Notes: generated from the letters alone by a model not told the origin. Shown: positions 16,133-25,574, counted from the first letter of the stretch. The stretch is DNA of 64,000 nt from Erysipelotrichaceae bacterium (GCA_017441765.1 JAFRVK010000047.1:20040-84039); one strand, 5' to 3'. A program made the numbers and translations.

Positions 16133-17890
16133 TTACGCTTCGCAAAGCGCAATGAACTCATCGATTTCATCCGCAAGTATCTGAAGCGATGCGCGCCAGA
16201 ATTCCTTGTCGGTTAGATCGATGCCCGCAACAGCGGCTGCCCCTTCGACAGTCGTAGTTCCGGTCGCTTTCAGCAGCGTCTTGTAGAGAGGAACGAAGGA
16301 TTCGCCTTCCTTGAGGTATTTTGCGTAGAGTCCTCTGGCAAACAGGCCTCCGAAGGCATATGGGAAGTTGTAGAAGCTGAGATGACCGCTGTAGTAATGG
16401 CTCTTGCAGCACCACATATAAGGATGCAGATAGTTATAATCGAGACCGTCGCCATAGGCTTTCTTCTGTGCCTCCAGCATCAGTTCGCACAGTCTGTCCG
16501 CAAACATGAATTCGTTTTCCCGGTTCTCGAATACCGCCGTTTCAAACAGATATCTTGAATAGATATCGCAGATGATCTGGGCCGCATCCTGAAGCTGGTT
16601 CTCGATCAGAGCTCTTCTGGCGATCGGGTCTTTTTCCATGGAGATCGCCGCATTCATGGCGACGACTTCATTGAATGTCGAAGCGGTCTCCGCTACCGGC
16701 ATGGAGACATCCCGGTTCATCAGGCTGTTGTCCTTCAGGCAGTGGTTATGGAATGCATGACCCAGTTCATGGGCCAGGGTGATCACATCGCCTAAAGCGC
16801 CTCCGAAATTGGTCAGGATACGGCTTTGGCCAACGGTTTCCAGTCCTGCGCAGAAGGCACCGCCTACCTTGCCATCATGAGGATAGAAATCGATCCAGGC
16901 TTCATCGAACGCCCGGGCGATCATCGCAGTCTCTTCTTCATCAAACGTAGAGAACAGCTCGACCAGATAGTTTCTGGCATCTTCGGTCGTATATTCCTTG
17001 TCGTTGCCTTTCAATGGCGCAAACATTTCATAGAATGGCAGACCGTTTTCATAGCCAAGCAGTCTGGCTTTTGCTTTCATGTATTCCCAGAATTTGGGAA
17101 GATACTCTTCCATCGCTCCAAGCAAAGCATCCAGAGTCTCCTTCTTCATGTGGGCATCCTTCAGTGTTTCATCCAATGGCGACTCGTAGCCTCTGAGCTG
17201 GCAGTGCCGGATGACTTCCATCTTGATGGAATTCAAAGAGAACGCAATCGCATCCCTGATACGGTCATAGGACTTGAGTTCCGCTTCATAGGCAGCCTTT
17301 CTTACCGCAGGATCGGGATCATAGGCCAGATTGCGGATATCGGAAAGGTTGGTCGTTTCTCCGTTATACTCCACCGGAACCGTCGAGGTCAGAAAGCCCT
17401 GCAGGTCCGACCAGGCGGAAGAACCGGAGATCTCGTAGAGACTGATGACTTTTTCAACTTCCGGAGATAACGTGTATTTTGCTTCTTCCTTGATGTTGCT
17501 GAGGAAGAATTCGTGTTCCTTCAGTAACGGATCGGAGTCGATGATCTGCTGCAGGTCATTCAAAGAAGCGATATACTGGACCAGTGCTGTTCTTGGAACA
17601 GCCATTGCCGACATTTTTCCAGAGAGCCTTCCCATAATGGAAGCAGCCTGTATATCCGATGTATTCGTCGCCTGGCTCAAAGAAACAAAGGAGAACAGAT
17701 CGGATACCTTTGCGATCAGTTTCTGATTCAGCGTGATCGCTTTGACCAGTACGTCTTTCGGGTTTCCTTTCAGATCGGCAGCGAAGTCAGCGAACTCTTT
17801 GATCAGCCGATCGAGTTCAGCTTCATCTGCCGTAAATTTAGGATCATCATATCCTTTGTAAAGCACATCCAATGACCATTCTTTATTCAT
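16133..17890 (-). CDS. pepF: M3-family oligoendopeptidase F
   Basis: A 585-residue cytosolic zinc metallopeptidase that cleaves short peptides. The HELGH motif at 374-378 gives the two zinc histidines and catalytic Glu, and EVVAM downstream supplies the third ligand. The N-terminal PepF domain and the length fit the pepF/M3B clade (about 600 residues). AAGGAG lies 7-8 bases before the start. An extended -10 (TGTTATAAT on the minus strand) is about 25 bases upstream. The gene diverges from the GH2 gene and is unrelated to the surrounding sugar genes. Confidence 0.96.
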   Translation of the reverse strand: MNKEWSLDVLYKGYDDPKFTADEAELDRLIKEFADFAADLKGNPKDVLVKAITLNQKLIAKVSDLFSFVSLSQATNTSDIQAASIMGRLSGKMSAMAVPRTALVQYIASLNDLQQIIDSDPLLKEHEFFLSNIKEEAKYTLSPEVEKVISLYEISGSSAWSDLQGFLTSTVPVEYNGETTNLSDIRNLAYDPDPAVRKAAYEAELKSYDRIRDAIAFSLNSIKMEVIRHCQLRGYESPLDETLKDAHMKKETLDALLGAMEEYLPKFWEYMKAKARLLGYENGLPFYEMFAPLKGNDKEYTTEDARNYLVELFSTFDEEETAMIARAFDEAWIDFYPHDGKVGGAFCAGLETVGQSRILTNFGGALGDVITLAHELGHAFHNHCLKDNSLMNRDVSMPVAETASTFNEVVAMNAAISMEKDPIARRALIENQLQDAAQIICDIYSRYLFETAVFENRENEFMFADRLCELMLEAQKKAYGDGLDYNYLHPYMWCCKSHYYSGHLSFYNFPYAFGGLFARGLYAKYLKEGESFVPLYKTLLKATGTTTVEGAAAVAGIDLTDKEFWRASLQILADEIDEFIALCEA

Positions 17891-17914
17891 AGTTAAAACT
17901 CCTTCTCGCTTTGA

Positions 17915-17969
17915 ATTATAACACTAATAGTGTTTCTTTTCTTCTTGCATGAATCGGCCATGTTAGAAT
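17915..17969. promoter_or_regulatory. Divergent promoter region of pepF and GH2 gene with a small palindrome
   Basis: On the minus strand an extended -10, TGTTATAAT, serves pepF (TATAAT complement at 17915-17920). On the plus strand TGTTAGAAT (ending 17969) can serve the GH2 gene. Between them AACACTA-a-TAGTGTT (17920-17934) is a perfect 15-base palindrome that overlaps the pepF -10 and could be an operator. Confidence 0.5.
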
Positions 17970-17994
17970 GAAGAAAAGAACACGGAGACAAAAA

Positions 17995-20322
17995 ATGATA
18001 AGTCTGAATGATAACTGGCAGTTTACGGAAAACTGGAACGAAGAGTTTCTGAATGGAAGCGACAAGGATACAGAAACGGTACGCATCCCGCATACGGTAA
18101 AGATGCTGCCGCTGCATTATATCGATTCCGTTGATTATCAGATGATCAGCGGATATCGAAGAAAGATCATGATCCCTGCGGAAGCAGAAGGGAAAAGGGT
18201 CTTTCTGCAGTTTGACGGAGCCGCACATATCGCGACTGTTTATGTCGATGGAAAAGAGCTGTATAACCACAAAGGAGGATACACGGCATTCCGGGTGGAG
18301 ATCACCGATCATGTGAAAGCAGGTACAGAATGTGAGGTCGCTGTACGTCTGGATTCGACAGAAAACCCGACGATACCGCCATTCGGTTATGTGATCGATT
18401 ACCTGACTTACGGAGGCATCTACCGTCCGGTCTGGCTGGATATCAGGGAACAGGAATATATCTCGGATGTTTTCGTTACGACACCGGAAAAAAATACCGT
18501 TCATCTTGAGATTACGACCGCAAGCGAGCGGAAACTGAATAAAACGATACGCATCAAGACACTTGATGACGAGGTCCTTTATGAAACAGAGACGGATCGG
18601 GATGAAATCAAGTTCAAAGTCGAGGGAGTCAGGGAATGGAGCGTTGACGACCCGAAACTCTACCTGTGTGAAGTTTCTTTAGAGAACGGTTCAAAGAAAG
18701 AAGTGCGCTTCGGTTTCCGTACGATACGTTTCAAGGCAGACGGTTTCTATCTCAATGGCAAGCGCCTGGTCATGCGGGGTCTCGATCGACACCAGTGCTA
18801 TCCGTATGTCGGTTATGCGGTCAGCGATCCATTACAGAAAGAAGATGCCAGGATTCTGAAAAAGGAACTGTGCTGCAACGCGGTACGGACTTCCCATTAT
18901 CCGCAATCTCAGGCGTTTATCGATGCCTGTGACGAACTGGGCCTTCTGGTCTTTACCGAGATTCCGGGCTGGCAGCACATCGGTGACGAGAACTGGAAAG
19001 AGGTCGCCTGCCAGAATGTCGAGGAGATGGTCCTGCAGTACCGCAATCATCCGTCCATCGTGCTTTGGGGTGTCCGTATCAATGAAAGCCAGGATGATGA
19101 TGAATTCTATACCAGGACCAACGCGATCAGCCATCTTCTGGATCCGAGCCGTCCGACTTCAGGTGTCCGTTATATCCTGAAATCTTCCCTGCTGGAAGAT
19201 GTCTATGCCTATAATGATTTTTCGCACACAGGAGACAATCCGCCGGTCAGGAAGAAGAAAGATGTCACGACCGACATGAGCAAAGCCCTTCTGATCACGG
19301 AAGCCTGCGGACACATGTATCCGACGAAATCGTTCGACAAATGGTCCGACCGTCAGGAACATGCCCTGAGGCACGCCAGAGTCATGAACGGAGCGATGGG
19401 CAGCGGCGAACACGCAGGTGTCATCCAGTGGTGCATGTTCGATTACGCGACACACAAGGATTTCGGCAGCGGCGACCGGATCTGCTATCATGGCGTTCTG
19501 GACAGTTTCCGCAATCCGAAGACGGCTGCCTATGTCTATGCGATACAGGGAGAAGAAGAGGATGTCCTGGAAACATCTTCACCGATGGATATCGGTGATT
19601 ATCCCGGAGGTCGTCTGGGCGATTTCTATGTCTTCTCCAACGCGGATAGCGTCAAGCTGTATAAGAATGACGGTTTCATCAAAGAGTACCGCAGAAGCCG
19701 TTTTAGGGCTTTAAATCACGGGCCATTGCTGATTGATGACCTGATCGGCGATCTGATCCGTACGAACGAAGGCTACGACAAAGCCGAGGCCAAAGCGATT
19801 CATGACAGTCTGCAGCTGTTAAGAAAACACGGAACAGAGAATGTTCCGATGATTCATAAACTGAAAATCCTCCGATGGATGAAAAAATACAATATCTCTG
19901 AAAAAACATTGACAGATCTTTATGGCAAATATGTCGGCAACTGGGGAGGAGAATCCACGGTCTGGAGACTGGATGCGATCAAAGACGGGAAGGTCGTGAA
20001 AACAAAAATCATAAGTCCGAACCATGATCTGCATCTGGAGGTCAAGAGCTCTTCCTGTGTCCTGAAAGAAGGAGATACTTATGATATGGCTGCCATCCGG
20101 ATCCGGGTCCTGGACGGCAACGGAAACATCACCCCGTACGCACAGCTGCCGATATCATACCGTGTCGAAGGAGACATCGAAATCGTCGGGCCATCCGTTT
20201 CGGTTGCCGAAGGAGGAATGACGGGAACCTATGTCAGAACAGTTGGCAGAAAGGGCAAAGGAAAACTGAGCATCCACACGGATGGACTTGAGGACGTGGT
20301 TATCGATTTTGTGATCGATTAA
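17995..20322 (+). CDS. Glycoside hydrolase family 2 protein (beta-galactosidase/beta-glucuronidase type)
   Basis: The ATG at 17995, with GGAG eight bases upstream, gives 775 residues starting MISLNDNWQF. An in-frame ATG 27 bases earlier has no ribosome site. Domains: N-terminal galactose-binding-like jelly roll, immunoglobulin-like GH2 domain, TIM barrel, then a C-terminal region with another Ig-like segment. The acid/base glutamate is E364 (GVRINES) and the nucleophile is E436 (ITEACG). There is no signal peptide, so it acts in the cytosol on imported glycosides. The substrate could be a beta-galactoside or beta-glucuronide; the second would feed the uronate island. Specificity is not readable here. 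Confidence 0.92.
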   Translation: MISLNDNWQFTENWNEEFLNGSDKDTETVRIPHTVKMLPLHYIDSVDYQMISGYRRKIMIPAEAEGKRVFLQFDGAAHIATVYVDGKELYNHKGGYTAFRVEITDHVKAGTECEVAVRLDSTENPTIPPFGYVIDYLTYGGIYRPVWLDIREQEYISDVFVTTPEKNTVHLEITTASERKLNKTIRIKTLDDEVLYETETDRDEIKFKVEGVREWSVDDPKLYLCEVSLENGSKKEVRFGFRTIRFKADGFYLNGKRLVMRGLDRHQCYPYVGYAVSDPLQKEDARILKKELCCNAVRTSHYPQSQAFIDACDELGLLVFTEIPGWQHIGDENWKEVACQNVEEMVLQYRNHPSIVLWGVRINESQDDDEFYTRTNAISHLLDPSRPTSGVRYILKSSLLEDVYAYNDFSHTGDNPPVRKKKDVTTDMSKALLITEACGHMYPTKSFDKWSDRQEHALRHARVMNGAMGSGEHAGVIQWCMFDYATHKDFGSGDRICYHGVLDSFRNPKTAAYVYAIQGEEEDVLETSSPMDIGDYPGGRLGDFYVFSNADSVKLYKNDGFIKEYRRSRFRALNHGPLLIDDLIGDLIRTNEGYDKAEAKAIHDSLQLLRKHGTENVPMIHKLKILRWMKKYNISEKTLTDLYGKYVGNWGGESTVWRLDAIKDGKVVKTKIISPNHDLHLEVKSSSCVLKEGDTYDMAAIRIRVLDGNGNITPYAQLPISYRVEGDIEIVGPSVSVAEGGMTGTYVRTVGRKGKGKLSIHTDGLEDVVIDFVID

Positions 20323-20362
20323 AGGATTATAATAGAATCAGCAAACAGAAGGAGAGACTGTT

Positions 20363-20773
20363 ATGAAAAGAATCAGAATTACCATGATTTTATTATCACT
20401 GATCGCGTTGCTGCTGAGCGGATGCGGTGGCGCCAAGTTTGATATCACTTCATCTTCCAAAAACGCCAAGATCAAGATCAACGACGTGGAAGATGGAACC
20501 TACGCGGAAATCTCGACGATGTCGGTATCCAAAGGGAAGACGGTTCATGTGGAATCTTCTTTGAATAAAGGAAAACTGAAGATCGAATTCTGCGAAGCGA
20601 TCGATATTTCGACAGGAGACGAACCTAACGAATATGTAGCCGGCGCTATCATTGAGACGGTAGAGATCGGCCCGGGAGAAACGCTTGAAGTGTCGCTTGA
20701 TTCCGGAGAATATCTGTTGCAGCTGACGACGATCGGCCAGACCGAAGGAACGGTACAGATCAATATCAATTAG
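20363..20773 (+). CDS. Small secreted lipoprotein of unknown function
   Basis: A 136-residue protein with a signal peptide and lipobox LLSGC near residue 21, preceded by AAGGAGAG. The mature part is mostly beta-strand in character and acidic, with no known domain that I recognise. A TATAAT box sits in the 40-base gap after the GH2 gene, so it may have its own promoter. The next gene follows 33 bases later and is also uncharacterised. Confidence 0.75.
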   Translation: MKRIRITMILLSLIALLLSGCGGAKFDITSSSKNAKIKINDVEDGTYAEISTMSVSKGKTVHVESSLNKGKLKIEFCEAIDISTGDEPNEYVAGAIIETVEIGPGETLEVSLDSGEYLLQLTTIGQTEGTVQININ

Positions 20774-20806
20774 ATAAACGCATCAAACCACAGAAAGAAG
20801 ATCCGG

Positions 20807-21343
20807 ATGGAACGGGCAAAGGAACTGTTTCTTTATTATTGCGGAAATCAGTATTTTATGGATCTCAACGGAGATGGAAACGAATACCGCGGGTATCAGA
20901 TCTCCAAAGAAAAGGAAGAAGAATGGCGCAAGGAATATCTGGATCAGTTCCTGGTTCAAAAGTGCTATGGAAGGGAAGCGTTACGTTCATACGCAAACGC
21001 AGTAAAGTTCCTGAAAAGCAAGAGATGCGATAATAACGGAAAGGAATACCTGCATTATCCGCTTAGATCCGACTGGCTGGATGATGTGACGATTCTGTTT
21101 ATGCTTCCATACAGTTTTCAACTGGCAGAGAAAAGGACAGAAAAGAGAAGTCTTTCAAAAGAGGAAATCAAAAACTATCTGCTGGTTCTGGATGGATATA
21201 TCGAAGAGGTACAGAAACGGGTGGAAGACGGAACGATCACCCGGGCAGAGGATTATACCTTGCAGGAATTCTCTGATCCGACATATGTCGCGAAGTATCT
21301 GAAAGATCTTCGACAGGATTGGAACAGACTGACAGATATGTAA
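20807..21343 (+). CDS. Uncharacterised soluble protein
   Basis: A 178-residue, highly charged and mostly helical protein with no signal peptide and no recognised domain. The N-terminal YYCGNQYFMDLNGDGNEYRGY block contains a DLNGDGNEY stretch that resembles a calcium-loop motif, but there is only one copy. It is followed at once by a strong terminator, which supports it as a real last gene of a short unit with the lipoprotein. Confidence 0.65.
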   Translation: MERAKELFLYYCGNQYFMDLNGDGNEYRGYQISKEKEEEWRKEYLDQFLVQKCYGREALRSYANAVKFLKSKRCDNNGKEYLHYPLRSDWLDDVTILFMLPYSFQLAEKRTEKRSLSKEEIKNYLLVLDGYIEEVQKRVEDGTITRAEDYTLQEFSDPTYVAKYLKDLRQDWNRLTDM

Positions 21344-21366
21344 AGAAGCTGAAAAGCTTCTTTTTA
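21343..21366 (+). terminator. Intrinsic terminator
   Basis: Stem AAGAAGCT-GAAA-AGCTTCTT followed by a T run. It begins at the last base of the stop codon of the gene at 20807. Confidence 0.85.
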
Positions 21367-21440
21367 TCAACGCTGATCTTTTATATATGACGGTTTGCCG
21401 TGGCAGGTCCATGATCTGACGCAGGAACAACAGTCAGAAT

Positions 21441-22730
21441 CTAAGAATCCGTATAATGATAGCTGTTCAGCCTTCTGCCAAAAATCAGACACACCGCGAT
21501 TCCGGCAATACCCAGGACAAACATCATCAGTGCTGCTCCTGAGCCTTTTCCAACGCCAAAGAGCTTCGTAAGAAACGCATTGGAAGCGTTCGCTGCCATC
21601 AATGGCTCTGCGAACTCATCGGTCAGAAAGCCTCCCAGAAACAGACCCAAAGGAATCGTAAAGAACTGGAAGGTGTTACGGCAGGCATAGACCCTTCCCA
21701 TCAGATGGACTGGAATCAGGTTTTTCATGATGACATTCTCGTTGGCGCTCATGATCGGCACAAGGATCCAACCCAGAACCTGACCGACGCACCACACGAC
21801 AGGGTTGCGGGAAAAAGCCAGAAAGAAATTCTCGGTGCCAAGCGCAAACAGCATCGTCAGATAGATGACCTTTACTCTGTTTTTCGGTTTGGGCATCACT
21901 GTAGCGATCACGCTTCCGACGACCATCGCGATTCCTGCACAGGATGTCACGATGCCCAGTATGGCATTTCCTCCTCTGGGATTTGGAATGATCAAAGCAG
22001 GCAGTACTGCATCAAACGCGGAAGCGATCAGATTGACGCCCGACATAAACAGCATGATATCAAGAATCAGCCTGTTCTCTTTCAGAAACAGAAGGCCTTC
22101 TTTCGTGAGCTCAAGGATGCTTTTATGATTTTTATTCTCATCCGAAACATTTGGGATCCTAATAAACAGTAGCAAGATTCCAAACGCCAGAACAAACGTG
22201 ATCAGATCCGCCGCGATCGCTCCTTCCAGTCCGGCAAAGCCATAGAGCATCGAAGAAATCAGCGGACTTCCCACAGAAATGACCGATCTGGACAGATACT
22301 GAAGCGCACTGGACTTTTGATAGTATTCCTTTGGCGTCAGCACGGTATAGGCGACTTCCGAAGCAGGCTGCTGAATGGTATTCATCAGACCGGAAAGAAG
22401 ATTCAAGGCATAGAGATGCCAGCCCATAAGAAGATCGTTTCGATATAAAACAAAAACAGTAATCGTACACAATGCCGCAAACACATCGCAGAACAGCATC
22501 GTCCGTTTCTTGTCGAAGCGATCTGATAGAGCCCCGGCAAAGATACTCATCACGACATAGGGAAGGTAAGTACAGATGGCTAAGGCCGCCGTACTTAAGG
22601 CCGAACCGGTCTTTTCGTAAAGCCACAGCGTCAGCGCAAACGCCGTGATGCTGCTGCCAAGCTGCGAAAGACTCTGGGTGATCCAGAGGGCATAGAATTT
22701 TTTCAATCCGTTTCCGTTGCTTTCAGACAT
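21441..22730 (-). CDS. MFS transporter, macrolide-efflux-like
   Basis: A 429-residue protein with about twelve membrane helices and the MFS loop 2-3 motif GALSDRFDKKRT near residue 60. The overall pattern resembles the MefA/YfmO-like DHA3 drug-efflux branch. The loop with IQQPASEVAYTVLTPKEYYQKSSALQ is typical of that branch. GAGGG precedes the start. It diverges from the UTRA/GntR pair, with 121 bases between. The substrate is unknown; it may be controlled by the neighbouring regulators, but that is inference. Confidence 0.88.
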   Translation of the reverse strand: MSESNGNGLKKFYALWITQSLSQLGSSITAFALTLWLYEKTGSALSTAALAICTYLPYVVMSIFAGALSDRFDKKRTMLFCDVFAALCTITVFVLYRNDLLMGWHLYALNLLSGLMNTIQQPASEVAYTVLTPKEYYQKSSALQYLSRSVISVGSPLISSMLYGFAGLEGAIAADLITFVLAFGILLLFIRIPNVSDENKNHKSILELTKEGLLFLKENRLILDIMLFMSGVNLIASAFDAVLPALIIPNPRGGNAILGIVTSCAGIAMVVGSVIATVMPKPKNRVKVIYLTMLFALGTENFFLAFSRNPVVWCVGQVLGWILVPIMSANENVIMKNLIPVHLMGRVYACRNTFQFFTIPLGLFLGGFLTDEFAEPLMAANASNAFLTKLFGVGKGSGAALMMFVLGIAGIAVCLIFGRRLNSYHYTDS

Positions 22731-22804
22731 CTAACCCTCATTATAAACGAAGAAAGGGGTTGTTAAAATAAGACATTTTCTGATTTATAGGAGCAAAGCG
22801 GTAT

Positions 22805-22827
22805 ATATCACTTCACAAAAGTGGTAT
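22805..22827. promoter_or_regulatory. Inverted repeat upstream of the UTRA-only gene
   Basis: ATATCACTT-cacaa-AAGTGGTAT has 9-base arms with one mismatch and lies 25 bases before the start codon at 22852. The location and size suit a GntR-type operator, probably for autoregulation by the overlapping gntR gene. Confidence 0.5.
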
Positions 22828-22851
22828 GGTTATGGTATCAAAGGTATATAC

Positions 22852-23367
22852 ATGAAAAGTGATTTATATATACTGAGAGAACACCACAAAGATCTGTCGA
22901 CGACTGAGATGATCAGAAAGACGGGACACCGGATCGAAATCAGGATACTGAAGCAGGAAATCGTTGAAGCCAACCATCATATTTCCCGTCAGTTGAATCT
23001 TCCTCTTGCCAGCAAGCTTTTATATGTGGAAAGACTGATCGTTGTTGATGGAGAAGCGCGCGCTTTTGAAAAACTGTATTTGAATCTGAATGAAATCAAA
23101 GGGATCGAAAATGTGAACCTGGATGATCGCTTCTTTCATGATTATCTAAACAAGGAAAAAGGAATCAATAAACTCTTCAATAAAGAAGAAGTCCTGATCG
23201 TCAAAGCCAACGAAACAGAAAAGAAAATGCTTGATCTGGATCAGGAAGAAGAAATCATCCTGATTAAGGGAATCGCAACAACGGAGAACGACACGCCGCT
23301 GGAATATTACGAAACAGCTGCCGATACCGCTTTCTATCGTTACAGGAGAGTGAGCAGCTATGAATAA
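22852..23367 (+). CDS. UTRA-domain-only protein (GntR-like without DNA-binding domain)
   Basis: A 171-residue protein that aligns with the effector-binding UTRA domain of HutC/GntR regulators, from STTEMIRKTGHRIEIRIL to a C-terminal EYYETAADTAFYRYRRV block. There is no winged-helix domain, and the 121-base gap upstream is too short to hide one in another frame. It overlaps the complete GntR gene at 23360 by 8 bases. A free UTRA domain could bind the effector and heterodimerise with the neighbour, or be a decaying paralogue. The start has a modest AAGG site. Confidence 0.75.
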   Translation: MKSDLYILREHHKDLSTTEMIRKTGHRIEIRILKQEIVEANHHISRQLNLPLASKLLYVERLIVVDGEARAFEKLYLNLNEIKGIENVNLDDRFFHDYLNKEKGINKLFNKEEVLIVKANETEKKMLDLDQEEEIILIKGIATTENDTPLEYYETAADTAFYRYRRVSSYE

Positions 23368-24097
23368 AGAGAATACGATTTATGGACAGCTGATGCAATC
23401 GATCCGTAACAAGATCATATCGGGAGAATTACAAATCGGCGATAAGATCGAGTCTGAAAGGGCCATGTCGGAAAAATACGGAATCAACCGGATGACAGTA
23501 CGGAATGCGCTGAAGCACCTGGAAAATGAAGGCGTGCTGGAATCTATCAGAGGAAGCGGCACTTATGTCAGAAAAAAGCCATATGTGGATGGCAAACTGA
23601 CGATGGATCGGCAGCATGGCGTTCTGTCATTGAGCACACAGATCCGGCAGAAAGGAATGAAATCATCCAGAATTCTTATTTCAATGAACAGAACGATTCC
23701 AACAGGCACAATCAGAGATGTCTATCCTGATGAAAATGAAATCTACGAAATCATACGGCTGTCATTGATCAACGACAATCCTTATGCTTTGCAGAAAGTG
23801 TATATCCCTTGCAGCCTGTTCAATGATGCCGAAAGGTTTGATTTTGAAGAAGGTTCCTTATATGACTACATGCAGGATAAAGGATATCGGCCGAAAACCG
23901 TAATTTCATATTTAAGGATCGAAGAACTGCCGGAAGAATATCTGAAGATCATGAGAAGCAGGAAAGAAAAGAAATACATGCTGTTCGACTACTATGCATA
24001 TGATGGCGATCAGAAACTGATCGAATATACGATCTCTTATCATCATCCGGCATATACGAAATTTACTTTTGAAACAGAAATCAATCTCGGAGGTTAA
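23360..24097 (+). CDS. GntR-family (HutC/UTRA) transcriptional regulator
   Basis: A 245-residue regulator. The N-terminal winged helix (about 5-72) includes LQIGDKIESERAMSEKYGINRMTVRNALKHLENEG and the wing GSGTYVRKK. The UTRA effector domain follows (about 90-240). It overlaps the UTRA-only gene by 8 bases, and a HAD phosphatase begins 3 bases after its stop, so all three form one operon. UTRA regulators usually sense phosphorylated sugars. Control of this operon and possibly of the neighbouring MFS gene is likely. Confidence 0.93.
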   Translation: MNKENTIYGQLMQSIRNKIISGELQIGDKIESERAMSEKYGINRMTVRNALKHLENEGVLESIRGSGTYVRKKPYVDGKLTMDRQHGVLSLSTQIRQKGMKSSRILISMNRTIPTGTIRDVYPDENEIYEIIRLSLINDNPYALQKVYIPCSLFNDAERFDFEEGSLYDYMQDKGYRPKTVISYLRIEELPEEYLKIMRSRKEKKYMLFDYYAYDGDQKLIEYTISYHHPAYTKFTFETEINLGG

Positions 24098-24099
24098 TT

Positions 24100-24756
24100 A
24101 TGCTGAAAGCGGTGATTTTTGATATGGATGGGGTGCTGGTTGATTCTGAAAAAGAATATCTGAGAATGTGGAAGAAGTATTATTACACAAACGGTATCGA
24201 CATCAGCGAAGAAGAATTGCGCACTATATGTGGCAGTCCGCACAGCTATGAAATCGAACTGCTGGCAAGAAAAGCCGGTATATGCTATGAGAAAGCGGCG
24301 AAGCTTAGAAGCGAGTATCTTAACAGAAACAAGATCGACTATCGGAAAATCAAAAAACCTCATGTCGATGAGATCCTTGCATATATCAGAAATCAGGGCT
24401 TGAAAACGGCCCTGGCTTCCACTTCCACTTTTGAGAATATCAATGCCGCTCTAAATGAATGCGAAATTGCAGACCGTTTCGATTTCATCATTAGCGGCGA
24501 AATGTTCAAACGAAGCAAACCGGATCCGCAGATCTATGAAACGACAGTAAGAAAACTTGGCTGCAGCAAAAAGGAAGTGCTGGTGATCGAGGATTCGGAT
24601 TACGGCATACAGGCGGCGAAAGCAGCAGGTTTGACGGTCATTGCGATTGATGATCCTGTTCTGAAATTCGACAATCATCTTGCCGATTATATCGTCAAAG
24701 ACCTTGCGGAAACCAAAGAAATCCTAAAGGAACACGTATCATTAAATATCCCATAG
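24100..24756 (+). CDS. HAD-superfamily hydrolase, beta-phosphoglucomutase-like
   Basis: A 218-residue HAD protein with the subclass I helical cap. Motif I is FDMDGVLVDSE (D8, D10), motif II is the STSTF stretch, motif III the conserved Lys in FKRSKPDP, and motif IV IEDSDYGIQAA. These features suit beta-phosphoglucomutase or a small sugar-phosphate phosphatase (YcjU/GPH type). GGAGG precedes the start. It shares an operon with a UTRA regulator. A second, similar HAD gene lies at 40110 beside the second PTS. Confidence 0.9.
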   Translation: MLKAVIFDMDGVLVDSEKEYLRMWKKYYYTNGIDISEEELRTICGSPHSYEIELLARKAGICYEKAAKLRSEYLNRNKIDYRKIKKPHVDEILAYIRNQGLKTALASTSTFENINAALNECEIADRFDFIISGEMFKRSKPDPQIYETTVRKLGCSKKEVLVIEDSDYGIQAAKAAGLTVIAIDDPVLKFDNHLADYIVKDLAETKEILKEHVSLNIP

Positions 24757-24761
24757 AAAGA

Positions 24762-24786
24762 AAATCCCGTCTCAAGGACGGGATTT
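24762..24786. terminator. Bidirectional terminator between convergent genes
   Basis: A perfect 10-bp stem, AAATCCCGTC and its complement, around TCAAG. It overlaps the stop codon of the minus-strand GntR gene at 24785. A-rich and T-rich flanks are short on both sides. Confidence 0.7.
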
Positions 24787-25498
24787 AACGTGAAGTGTAT
24801 GTATACAGATCGCCGTTGTAATAGTTTTCGATATATTCAAACGGAACGATCTCGTTCCTGATTTCGGTATAGGTAATATGCGAAACACAAAGCAATGCGG
24901 TTTCGCTGATGCCTAAGAGCTTTTTCTGTTCCTCGTTAGGCAATCTGGCAGAAAACTGCATCGTTTTTGCGACGCGGGGAATGCCGATCGTATCCAGGTA
25001 TTCATAAAACGATTGATTCAGGCTTTCAATGTCTATCGCAGGCACGACTCTGGCACTGACATATCCATAGCTGATTGCGACAGGCATGCCGTTTCCGCTT
25101 CGCAGGCGGACGATATAGTGAACCAGATCATCGTTGTTCAGGTTCAGCTTGTCTCTGACTTCCGGGACATCGGATGCTTTCAACGCCTGATAAGTCAGCA
25201 GTTTGGATCCGGCTTTCATGCCGATTTTACGCATATCTTCAGTGAAGCTGTCGGTACTGACGCTGTCTTTCGCTACGGCAGGCGCCTGAACAAAGCTCCC
25301 TTTCCCCGGAATTCTGGTGATATATCCTTTTTCCGAAAGATGATTCATTGCTTTGTTTACGGTCATTCTGGATGATGAAAATTTCTGACACAGCTGCGCC
25401 TCTGTCATGATCTGATCGCCGTACTTCAATTCGCCCTGTTCGATCTGTGCGATGAAAAAATCTTCGATCTGTTTATATTTGGCCTCTTTTATCTTCAT
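24785..25498 (-). CDS. GntR-family (HutC/UTRA) transcriptional regulator, paralogue of 35183
   Basis: A 237-residue regulator with a winged helix (EAQLCQKFSSSRMTVNKAMNHLSEKGY and wing GKGSFV) and a UTRA domain. Its first 70 residues closely resemble the GntR at 35183 (both have KY-QIEDFFI and SRMTV-KAM), so the two are paralogues serving the two PTS clusters. GAGG precedes the start. A minus-strand TATAAT lies 23 bases upstream (complement at 25521-25526), and a TATATA-rich palindrome is just beyond it. Probable target: the PTS/SIS operon starting at 27211. Confidence 0.93.
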   Translation of the reverse strand: MKIKEAKYKQIEDFFIAQIEQGELKYGDQIMTEAQLCQKFSSSRMTVNKAMNHLSEKGYITRIPGKGSFVQAPAVAKDSVSTDSFTEDMRKIGMKAGSKLLTYQALKASDVPEVRDKLNLNNDDLVHYIVRLRSGNGMPVAISYGYVSARVVPAIDIESLNQSFYEYLDTIGIPRVAKTMQFSARLPNEEQKKLLGISETALLCVSHITYTEIRNEIVPFEYIENYYNGDLYTYTSR

Positions 25499-25556
25499 TG
25501 ATAAACCTCATCTATAGACCATTATACTATCAGTCGTTTCTTTTTGTATATAAAAA

Positions 25557-25574
25557 TGGTTTATATATATACCA
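25557..25574. promoter_or_regulatory. Candidate GntR operator upstream of gntR (24785)
   Basis: TGGTTTATATATATACCA is an 18-base near-palindrome with symmetric matches at 16 positions. It lies upstream of the TATAAT box of the minus-strand gntR gene. Its TATATA core matches the boxes at 27003, 27027, 35039 and 37172-37257. Confidence 0.55.
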
